A stretch of DNA of 5,720 nucleotides from Candidatus Aenigmatarchaeota archaeon. Lineage in GTDB: Archaea; Aenigmatarchaeota; Aenigmatarchaeia; QMZP01. The position numbers and the translations under genes are program-made. Positions 1-4,399 of this stretch are shown here, one piece after another. Below the pieces are notes generated by a model that did not search any database, was not told the origin of the DNA, and was given only the letters and a program-made list of their open reading frames with translations. The stretch's first letter is position 1. Each line of letters opens with the position of its first letter. The DNA is taken from the NCBI GenBank assembly GCA_016198605.1, contig JACQIG010000050.1:1-5720 (forward strand). The letters run 5' to 3'.

Positions 1-86
1 CTATAATTAGCTTCATTAAACAAGTATTTTTTGAATTCTCTCTGATAATGTTTTTCCAGTTTATCAGATGGAACAGCTTCATGCAT
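1..86 (-). CDS. possible hypothetical protein, 5' end only (runs off left edge)
   Basis: On the minus strand an ATG at 86-84 opens 28 codons without a stop up to the window edge. The product begins MHEAVPSDKLEK and continues hydrophilic and lysine/glutamate-rich (HYQREFKKYLFNEANY). I do not recognise the family. A TATA-like GCTTAAAT (minus strand, 109-116) lies about 26 bases before the ATG, the spacing of a leaderless archaeal promoter, and it would make the gene divergent from the transporter at 145. The codons are far more AT-rich than those of the genes to the right, which could mean recent acquisition or simply a non-coding spacer. In DNA this AT-rich, a 28-codon open frame by chance is not rare, so the call is tentative. 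Confidence 0.4.
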   Translation of the reverse strand, partial: MHEAVPSDKLEKHYQREFKKYLFNEANY

Positions 87-144
87 GTTTGTAATATGAT
101 AACAAAGAATTTAAGCCTTATTTAGCCGGAAAATAATTATAGTC
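87..144. promoter_or_regulatory. divergent promoter region between the left-edge ORF and the VIT1 gene
   Basis: This AT-rich 58-base spacer holds a TATA-like CTTATTTA on the plus strand (116-123), centred about 25 bases before the ATG at 145. It also holds GCTTAAAT on the minus strand (109-116), centred about 26 bases before the ATG at 86. I see no Shine-Dalgarno sequence before the transporter, so leaderless transcription is the natural reading. The two boxes abut, so polymerase recruitment in the two directions would compete. The boxes are seen; their function is inferred. Confidence 0.45.
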
Positions 145-906
145 ATGCCCCTGAAAAAAGCCGAGAAGAAGGAGCTGCAGGCTTATGCCCACCACATGGC
201 CCACGAGAAGCACGATGTCGGCGGGAAGGTGTTCGTGAGGGAGATAATTTTCGGGTTCAATGACGGCCTTGTCACCACCTTTGCAGTGGCCACTGGCGTG
301 GCGGGGGCGCTAACGCAGAATTTCATAGTCATCCTTGTGGGGATAATAAGCGCGGTGGCAGGCGCGATATCCATGGGCCTTGGCACCTACATATCCATCA
401 AGTCGCAGACCGAGGTGTTCAAGAGCGAGCTCAGGAGGGAGGTCAGGGAGATAGACGAGATGCCTGAGGAAGAGACGCGCGAGATAAGGGAGATATACGC
501 CAAGAAGGGCTTTAGCGGCAGGAACCTTGACATGGTGGTGAAGACCATAACCTCAGACAAGAAGATATGGCTGAAGGTAATGATGGAGGAGGAGCTTGGC
601 CTCGGCAAGGTGGACTTCAAGAGCCCTGTCTCGGCGGCGGTAATAATATTCTTCGCCTTCATCGTTGGCTCGGTAATCCCCCTTGTGCCTTACATATTCC
701 TTCCGGTGGCCGCAGGCATAAGCATATCGGTTGTGGCGGCAATCATGGGCCTGTTCGCAATCGGCGCCATAAAGTCCCAGTTCACGAAGAGGAGCTGGGC
801 GAAGAGCGGCCTTGAGATGGTCCTCGTCGGGCTCGTTGCCTCGCTGGCAGCGTACTACTTAGGGACGCTGGTGAGCCAGCTGGCAGGCGGCGTACCGTTG
901 GTATAG
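145..906 (+). CDS. VIT1/CCC1-family iron/manganese transporter
   Basis: This 253-residue membrane protein belongs to the VIT1/CCC1 family, which moves Fe2+ and Mn2+ out of the cytosol; in a single-membrane archaeon that would mean efflux. TM1 carries FGFNDGLVTTFAVATG (residues 36-51) and TM2 carries GAISMGLGTY (73-82). A charged cytoplasmic helical hairpin follows (about 90-152). Three more membrane segments lie at about 162-184, 187-209 and 221-246, giving the usual five. Against the plant VIT1 crystal structure as I recall it, the pore residues D43 and M80 match D40 and M77. The metal-binding-domain residues E102, E105, E113, E116, M149, M150 and E153 match E99, E102, E110, E113, M146, M147 and E150, all at a constant offset of three. 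That complete set argues for a working metal-stimulated transporter. The ATG at 145 fits leaderless initiation. The substrate metal cannot be read from the sequence. The last 125 bases overlap the antisense hydrolase frame. Confidence 0.93.
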   Translation: MPLKKAEKKELQAYAHHMAHEKHDVGGKVFVREIIFGFNDGLVTTFAVATGVAGALTQNFIVILVGIISAVAGAISMGLGTYISIKSQTEVFKSELRREVREIDEMPEEETREIREIYAKKGFSGRNLDMVVKTITSDKKIWLKVMMEEELGLGKVDFKSPVSAAVIIFFAFIVGSVIPLVPYIFLPVAAGISISVVAAIMGLFAIGAIKSQFTKRSWAKSGLEMVLVGLVASLAAYYLGTLVSQLAGGVPLV

Positions 907-1672
907 CCCTGAGGTTATTGGCGAAAAAGCGCGCAAGGAGCCCGACCATCTTTTCAAAATGCTCCTTGCTTGTGTACCCGTGGCCAGCGCCCTCCACAAC
1001 CTCCAGTTTCTTCCTGCATTTCAGCCTCTTAAAGAGGGCCATGCTTTCGTGCAGCGGCACTTGGGTGTCAAGGCTCCCGTGGACAATCAGCACGGGCTTT
1101 TTTATCTTCACAGGCATGCGCTCCCACTCATATTTCATCGCGTCCCTGCAGAAAGAATAATCCAGCCTCACCCGCTTCCCCATTGCCGCGGAATCAAGGG
1201 TAACATATCCCTTCTCCTTCCATCTTTCCAATCCCTTAGTCCCGTACTTGACGCTGAACTGTTCCTTGTAGTCGGACACGGGGGATTTCAGTCCCAGGCA
1301 TTTGATGTCGCTGAGCATTGAGGAGAATATTATTGCGACAGCGCCGCCGAAGCTGGAGCCGAGTATGCCTACCTTTGAAAACCCCTTTTTCTTCACAAGA
1401 AGGTGCGCGGCCAGGAGGTTAAGCACGGCCTTGGTTAGTGTCACATCCTCCATGCTTCCGGTGCTCTCGCCATGGCCGTAGAAGTCAAAGCGGAAAGTGG
1501 CTATGCCACGCTTAAGCAGCAGGTCTGTCAGGACGGTGAACGTGTCCGCGTTCTTGTGCGAGCTGAAGCCGTGGCATAATATAACAATTGATTTGGCTGT
1601 GGCCGTGGGCGTTGCCAGCAGGCCGCACAGCGTGTTTCCCATGGAATCCCTGAAGTGCAGGCGCTCTTCCAT
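782..1672 (-). CDS. alpha/beta-fold serine hydrolase, probably with an aberrant C-terminal extension
   Basis: This 296-residue cytoplasmic protein has an alpha/beta-hydrolase fold of the small esterase/serine aminopeptidase S33 type. It shows the oxyanion-side HGF (residues 34-36), DFYGHGES (63-70), the nucleophile elbow GSSFGG (105-110) with Ser107, the acid in HGSLD (Asp202), and the catalytic His231 in GAGHGY. The triad is complete, and no signal peptide or membrane segment is visible. The substrate is unknown. The start at 1672 is the first ATG after an in-frame TAA and has a TATA-like box about 28 bases upstream. The fold should end near LLARFFANN (245-253). The remaining roughly 43 residues are Arg/Pro/Ser-rich and are mostly read antisense through the transporter gene. 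One extra T in the T5 run (924-928 on the plus strand) would give a stop at 915-917 and a protein of about 252 residues, clear of the transporter. I suspect an indel or a recently lost stop. Confidence 0.88.
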   Translation of the reverse strand: MEERLHFRDSMGNTLCGLLATPTATAKSIVILCHGFSSHKNADTFTVLTDLLLKRGIATFRFDFYGHGESTGSMEDVTLTKAVLNLLAAHLLVKKKGFSKVGILGSSFGGAVAIIFSSMLSDIKCLGLKSPVSDYKEQFSVKYGTKGLERWKEKGYVTLDSAAMGKRVRLDYSFCRDAMKYEWERMPVKIKKPVLIVHGSLDTQVPLHESMALFKRLKCRKKLEVVEGAGHGYTSKEHFEKMVGLLARFFANNLRAIPTVRRLPAGSPASLSSTLPARQRARRGPSQGRSSPSSSS

Positions 1673-1710
1673 AATATTTCTTTATATTGGTTTGGGTAAA
1701 TATAGTGCTT
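1673..1710. promoter_or_regulatory. compact divergent leaderless promoter (hydrolase / aIF2 beta)
   Basis: Only 38 bases separate the two start codons. On the plus strand TTTATATT (1681-1688) is centred about 26 bases before the aIF2 beta ATG at 1711. On the minus strand TATATTTA (1697-1704) is centred about 28 bases before the hydrolase ATG at 1672. Neither gene has a Shine-Dalgarno sequence. Both distances match the TATA-to-start spacing of archaeal leaderless messages. Each box lies within the footprint expected for polymerase at the other promoter, so the two are probably mutually exclusive (inference). Confidence 0.6.
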
Positions 1711-2118
1711 ATGGACGACTACGAGCAGCTGCTGAAGAGCGCCATGGAAAAGATACCCCACAGGGAAGGCACGGGCGAGAGGTTTGAGATGCCCAGAGCG
1801 CAGGCGATGATTTCAGGCCAGAGGACGATAATCACCAACTTCAAGGACGTGGCGGACAAGCTTAGGAGGGACCCCAAGCACCTGCAGAAGTTCCTTCTGA
1901 AAGAGCTGGCCACATCAGGCGAACTGGAGCCGCAGGGGCTGGTGGTCCTTGGCAACTTCTCCTCTGACATGGTCAACAGGAAGCTGGACGCCTACGTGAA
2001 GGCCTATGTCCTCTGCCCGGAATGCAAGAGGCCCGACACCAGGATAATCAAGGAAGATGTCTACCACTTCCTCAAGTGCGAGGCCTGCGGCGCGAAGCAT
2101 CCAGTGAGCAAACAGTAG
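1711..2118 (+). CDS. eif2b: translation initiation factor 2 subunit beta (aIF2 beta)
   Basis: This is the beta subunit of the heterotrimeric aIF2, which brings initiator Met-tRNA to the archaeal small ribosomal subunit. At 135 residues it has the normal archaeal length. It shows the N-terminal helix MDDYEQLLKSAMEKIP (1-16) that binds the gamma subunit, the central alpha-beta domain with TIITNFKDVADKLRRDPKHL (39-58) and ELATSGEL (65-72), and a C-terminal zinc ribbon. The ribbon ligands are C102, C105, C123 and C126 (CPEC...CEAC, spacing C-x2-C-x17-C-x2-C). An in-frame TTG at 1687 would add eight residues (MVWVNIVL), but it lies in the TATA-like box and matches nothing in the family, so I chose the ATG at 1711, which suits a leaderless message. 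The aIF2 alpha and gamma genes are not in the window. The TAG at 2116-2118 is seven bases from the stop of a possible convergent small gene. Confidence 0.96.
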   Translation: MDDYEQLLKSAMEKIPHREGTGERFEMPRAQAMISGQRTIITNFKDVADKLRRDPKHLQKFLLKELATSGELEPQGLVVLGNFSSDMVNRKLDAYVKAYVLCPECKRPDTRIIKEDVYHFLKCEACGAKHPVSKQ

Positions 2119-2125
2119 TTTCTGG

Positions 2126-2341
2126 TTATTCTTGCGGAAGGCGTAGCGAGTGAGGAGCCAATGCAGATCCGGCGACTACAGGTCCGCTGACGACAGCAGG
2201 TCCGGCGATAACATCGCCGGTAGGTACCACATCAGCGGCAGGCATTACATCGCCGGCAGGCACCAGCGACGAAACGAGCAGCCTCCTTTTTAGCTTAATG
2301 TCAAGCTTTGCTTGACAGCTGTCAAACCAGAGGTTTGACAT
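2126..2341 (-). CDS. possible small repeat-containing protein (71 aa)
   Basis: I do not recognise this open frame. It begins MSNLWFDSCQAKLDIKLKRR, then changes to a hydrophobic, glycine/proline-rich stretch built on six-residue units: VPAGDV, MPAADV, VPTGDV, then the more degenerate IAGPAV and VSGPVV (about residues 27-56). Points in favour are an ATG at 2341, a TATA-like GTTAAATAAG on the minus strand (2364-2373) about 28 bases upstream, a stop only seven bases from that of aIF2 beta, and repeat units that often differ at third codon positions (the unit-joining Val is GTA, GTG, GTT or GTC). Points against are that the first 15 or so codons are made of the palindromes described separately, that the opposite strand of the repeat is equally open in one frame (threonine-rich, without a start codon), and that no family is evident. 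It may be a repeat artefact. Confidence 0.3.
   Translation of the reverse strand: MSNLWFDSCQAKLDIKLKRRLLVSSLVPAGDVMPAADVVPTGDVIAGPAVVSGPVVAGSALAPHSLRLPQE
2163..2267. repeat. degenerate tandem repeat, six units of mostly 18 bases
   Basis: Six consecutive units lie at 2163-2180, 2181-2195 (15 bases), 2196-2213, 2214-2231, 2232-2249 and 2250-2267. The first three resemble GCAGGTCCGGCGATAACA, and the last three resemble TCGCCGGCAGGCATTACA. Five of the six end in ACA, and the two halves share a GGCRGG/CCGGCG-type core. Every unit length is a multiple of three, so the array keeps frame on either strand. It begins 45 bases after the aIF2 beta stop codon. Confidence 0.75.
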
Positions 2342-2367
2342 AAGCCTTTTTCTTGAAAAAAGGCTTA
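2299..2367. repeat. three perfect hairpins in tandem
   Basis: Hairpin 1 has an 8-bp stem TGTCAAGC/GCTTGACA with loop TTT (2299-2317). Hairpin 2 has a 9-bp stem TGTCAAACC/GGTTTGACA with loop AGA (2320-2340). Hairpin 3 has an 11-bp stem TAAGCCTTTTT/AAAAAGGCTTA with a 5-base loop (2341-2367). The first two share identical outer arms (TGTCAA...TTGACA) and are two bases apart; the third abuts the second. The tight packing and shared arms make chance unlikely. Candidate roles are a terminator cluster, a palindromic repeat element, or a protein-binding site array. No transposase is adjacent. Confidence 0.85.
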
Positions 2368-2373
2368 TTTAAC
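2364..2373 (-). promoter_or_regulatory. TATA-like box for the possible minus-strand small gene
   Basis: Read on the minus strand this is GTTAAATAAG, centred about 28 bases before the ATG at 2341, as in a leaderless archaeal promoter. It overlaps the outer arm of the third hairpin by four bases. The spacing is seen; the function is inferred. Confidence 0.3.
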
Positions 2374-2395
2374 TCACACCACCGAGTAAAAAACA

Positions 2396-2439
2396 AAAGC
2401 TTTATAAAGCTTTGGTTTAATTATAAGGGTGAATTAAAC
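2396..2439 (+). promoter_or_regulatory. palindrome and inverted repeat forming a probable promoter/operator
   Basis: AAAGCTTTATAAAGCTTT (2396-2413) is a perfect 18-base palindrome with a TATA-type core, preceded by an A-rich BRE-like stretch. It is followed directly by GTTTAATT (2415-2422) and its reverse complement AATTAAAC (2432-2439), separated by nine bases. The left arm of this second repeat contains another TATA-like stretch, TTTAATTATA (2416-2425), about 25-30 bases before the GTG at 2444 and the ATG at 2450. GGTGA (2428-2432) is a possible Shine-Dalgarno sequence. A promoter for the small frame at 2450, overlapped by a dyad operator, is the simplest reading. Confidence 0.5.
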
Positions 2440-2449
2440 AGGCGTGAGT

Positions 2450-2554
2450 ATGCGCATATCAAAAAGGCCACTGGACAAGAGGCTTTACTCCCTCATAGAG
2501 AAGAGCGGCGGGCAGGGCGGCATGTTGAGGTCTGTCCTGTATGAGTTTGACTAA
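2450..2554 (+). CDS. possible small protein, 34 residues, unknown function
   Basis: The ATG at 2450 opens 34 codons ending in TAA (2552-2554). An in-frame GTG at 2444 would add two residues, and an in-frame TAA at 2435-2437 limits any further extension. The product starts MRISKRPLDKRLYSLIEK, continues with a Gly/Gln turn (SGGQGG) and ends MLRSVLYEFD. It is a basic helix, a flexible turn and a short hydrophobic helix, with no cysteines and no membrane segment. I do not recognise it. The codons (AGG, ATA, GAG, AAG, GGC) match the flanking housekeeping genes and contrast with the AT-rich spacers on both sides. TATA-like boxes lie at a suitable distance upstream. It could be a real small gene, for example a DNA- or RNA-binding regulator of this locus, or the remnant of a longer gene. 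Confidence 0.45.
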   Translation: MRISKRPLDKRLYSLIEKSGGQGGMLRSVLYEFD

Positions 2555-2563
2555 AAGCCGCTG

Positions 2564-2659
2564 CATTGTATCATTGTATAACTATATAAATACGCACCCC
2601 CAAAATTAGGGGATAAACGTATTTATTCCAACTGGAATATAGTATAATTCACGTGCATT
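2564..2659 (+). promoter_or_regulatory. promoter/operator region of the RNA polymerase operon
   Basis: Four signals lie before rpoH. A perfect tandem repeat CATTGTAT x2 occupies 2564-2579. A strong TATA-like stretch, CTATATAAATA, occupies 2582-2592. An inverted repeat ATAAATACG (2586-2594) / CGTATTTAT (2618-2626) encloses a CCCC/GGGG inner stem (2598-2601 / 2609-2612). A 16-base dyad TATTCCA-AC-TGGAATA occupies 2624-2639. A second TATA-like run, GGAATATAG (2634-2642), is about 22 bases before the rpoH ATG. If the first box is used, rpoH has a leader of about 46 bases; if the second, the message is nearly leaderless. I see no Shine-Dalgarno sequence before rpoH. The dyad overlaps the second box, as a repressor or activator site would. 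Confidence 0.5.
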
Positions 2660-2896
2660 ATGACGTTAGACATCCTCTCCCATGAGTTAGTGCCCAAGCA
2701 CGAAATTCTCTCAAAAAAGGACAAGGAAGAGCTACTTTCCAGGCTGGGCGCAGCGGAGGAGCACCTCCCCAGGATATGCGAATCAGACCCTGTCATAAAG
2801 CTTCTCAATGCGAAGCCCAAGGACGTGGTCAGGATAACCAGGAAGTCACAGACAGCAGGGGAGACCGTGTATTACAGGATTGTTGTCAAGGACTAA
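2660..2896 (+). CDS. rpoH: DNA-directed RNA polymerase subunit H (Rpo5)
   Basis: This 78-residue subunit corresponds to the C-terminal assembly domain of eukaryotic RPB5 and sits on the lower jaw of the archaeal polymerase near downstream DNA. The family signature is clear: LSHELVPKHEIL (6-17), the helix KEELLSRLG (22-30), LPRICESDPVIKLLNAKPKDVVRITRKS (36-63) and TAGETVYYRIVVKD (65-78). Its length is typical. It is the first gene of the cluster, in the usual archaeal order rpoH-rpoB''-rpoB', and 36 bases separate its TAA from the rpoB'' ATG. The spacer is open in the same frame, so only the TAA separates the two reading frames. The ATG at 2660 matches the family N terminus. Confidence 0.96.
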   Translation: MTLDILSHELVPKHEILSKKDKEELLSRLGAAEEHLPRICESDPVIKLLNAKPKDVVRITRKSQTAGETVYYRIVVKD

Positions 2897-2923
2897 CCGC
2901 GTGGCACCGCCAACGGGACAGAG

Positions 2924-2929
2924 AAGGAG
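2924..2929 (+). promoter_or_regulatory. Shine-Dalgarno sequence before rpoB''
   Basis: AAGGAG ends three bases before the ATG at 2933 and nine bases before a second in-frame ATG at 2939. The longer spacing is the more usual one, so translation may begin at Met3 of the listed protein. Confidence 0.55.
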
Positions 2930-2932
2930 CGC

Positions 2933-4399
2933 ATGGATATGGACACCACATTCATTGACGTGTACACCGCCTTTGAGACCGAGCGCGGGCTGGTGAATTT
3001 CCAGATTGAGTCATTCAACAACTTCGTGAGCTTCGGCCTGCAGCAGATAATAGAGGAGATAGAGATAATCAAGCTGCTTCCAGAGCTTGGCGACCTCAAG
3101 CTGAAGTTCGGCAGGGTGGAGGTCGGGAAGCCCGTGGTGAAGGAAGCCGACGGCTCCACCAGGACCATCTACCCCAACGAGGCCAGGATAAGGAACCTCA
3201 CCTATGCCGCGCCGGTTTATGTTGACATAATGCCCATAGTGAACGGCGTGCAGGAGAAGTCGGAGAGGGTGCACATAGGGAACATGCCGATAATGGTGAA
3301 GTCGCAGCTCTGCAACACCAGCGGCATGAGCCCGGGGGAGCTTACTGAGAGGGGCGAGGACCCCAAAGACCCCGGAGGCTATTTCATCGTCAACGGGACA
3401 GAGAGGGCGCTTGTCCTGATAGAGGAGATAGCCTCAAACAAGCCCATTTTTGAGAAGGCCAAGGGCGTAATAAGCGTAAGGATAAACTCGGAGAGCTCGG
3501 GTTTCAAGCAGAGGCACATAATAACCAGGAAGCCTGACGGCGAGATAAGCATATCCTTTGCCAACCTGAGGAAGCTTTCAATCCTGACCCTCCTGAAGGC
3601 GCTGGGCCTTGAGACCGACAAGGAGATATGCGACAACATCTCTGATGACCCGAGGATACTCAACGACCTCTACATAAACCTCTACCAGGAGGAGGCCACC
3701 ACGACCAAGGAGGCCATAGAGGTCATAGGCAAGAAGCTCAAGGTCACGGAGGACTACAGGGAAGAGAGGGTCAACCAGATACTGGACAGGTACCTGCTGC
3801 CGCACATTGGGCAGCAGACTAGCGACAGGAAGGAGAAGGCTAAGGTGCTGGCAAGGATAGTGAAGAAGGTCATAGGGCTGTCGCAGGGCATTATGCCAAA
3901 GGACGACATAGACCATTACGCCAACAAGAGGCTCCTGATGTCAGGGGAGCTTCTCGGGCAGCTGTTCAGGTCAATACTGCTTGGCAGGTGGGGACTGCTG
4001 GCCAAGATGAACTACAACTACCAGAAGCTTGTCAAGAGGGGCAAGCACCCTTCAATACAGGGCATCATAGAGGCCGACGCGGTCACCAAGCAGATACTCT
4101 CCTCGCTTGCCACGGGCAACTGGATAGGCGGCAGGACAGGGGTTTCGCAGAGGCTTGACAGGAGCTCATACGTCAAGACAATCTCCCACCTCAGGGCGAT
4201 CATATCGCCGCTCACCGCCACGCAGGAGCATTTCAGGGCAAGGCAGATCCACCCCACGGAATTCGGCAGGCTCTGCCCTGCTGAGACGCCGGAGGGCTCC
4301 TCCATTGGCCTCAGGAAGCACCTCGCACTGCTGGCCGAGATAACCCCGGGCCTTAGCGAGGCCGAGAATGAGAAGATAATGAAGTCAATAGCGCTGTAG
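2933..4399 (+). CDS. rpoB2: DNA-directed RNA polymerase subunit B'' (Rpo2 N-terminal part)
   Basis: This is the N-terminal piece of the split second-largest RNA polymerase subunit, which forms protrusion, lobe and fork. The protrusion starts at RGLVNFQIESFNNFV (18-32). QLCNTSG (125-131) and DPGGYFIVNGTERALVLIEE (146-165) are standard RPB2 motifs. The lobe spans about 175-330. The fork is at TGNWIGGRTGVSQRLDRSSY (394-413) through SHLRAIISPL (418-427) to GRLCPAETPEGSSIGLRKHLALLA (445-468). At 488 residues, ending about 20 residues after that motif, it matches split B'' subunits. Fused B subunits continue here, so the split is genuine and not a truncation. Two normally invariant fork residues differ: the second Arg of HLRR is Ala422, and the second His of HPTH(W/Y)G is Glu443. 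The start is 2933, or 2939 if Shine-Dalgarno spacing decides. Confidence 0.96.
   Translation: MDMDTTFIDVYTAFETERGLVNFQIESFNNFVSFGLQQIIEEIEIIKLLPELGDLKLKFGRVEVGKPVVKEADGSTRTIYPNEARIRNLTYAAPVYVDIMPIVNGVQEKSERVHIGNMPIMVKSQLCNTSGMSPGELTERGEDPKDPGGYFIVNGTERALVLIEEIASNKPIFEKAKGVISVRINSESSGFKQRHIITRKPDGEISISFANLRKLSILTLLKALGLETDKEICDNISDDPRILNDLYINLYQEEATTTKEAIEVIGKKLKVTEDYREERVNQILDRYLLPHIGQQTSDRKEKAKVLARIVKKVIGLSQGIMPKDDIDHYANKRLLMSGELLGQLFRSILLGRWGLLAKMNYNYQKLVKRGKHPSIQGIIEADAVTKQILSSLATGNWIGGRTGVSQRLDRSSYVKTISHLRAIISPLTATQEHFRARQIHPTEFGRLCPAETPEGSSIGLRKHLALLAEITPGLSEAENEKIMKSIAL

Noticed and set aside
907..1321. Plus-strand frames at 918-1160 and 959-1321
   Set aside because: They are antisense to the hydrolase, which has a complete catalytic triad and fold motifs; the plus-strand peptides match nothing.
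2299..2439. CRISPR array or rolling-circle/IS200-type insertion sequence
   Set aside because: There are no regularly spaced identical repeats with spacers and no transposase frame; the palindromes differ from one another.
2353..2544. 63-codon plus-strand frame starting MKKGLFNSHHR
   Set aside because: It begins inside a hairpin, crosses the palindromes, and covers the possible 34-codon gene in a different frame; its codon use is not host-like.
2897..2932. rpoH-rpoB'' fusion or stop-codon readthrough
   Set aside because: The spacer is open in frame, but both proteins have standard ends and rpoB'' has its own ribosome-binding site; an open 36-base spacer is easily chance.
2911..3404. 14-base match CAACGGGACAGAGA between the spacer before rpoB'' and the VNGTER codons of rpoB''
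   Set aside because: A single exact 14-mer in a window this size is only mildly improbable, and the surrounding sequence does not extend the match convincingly.
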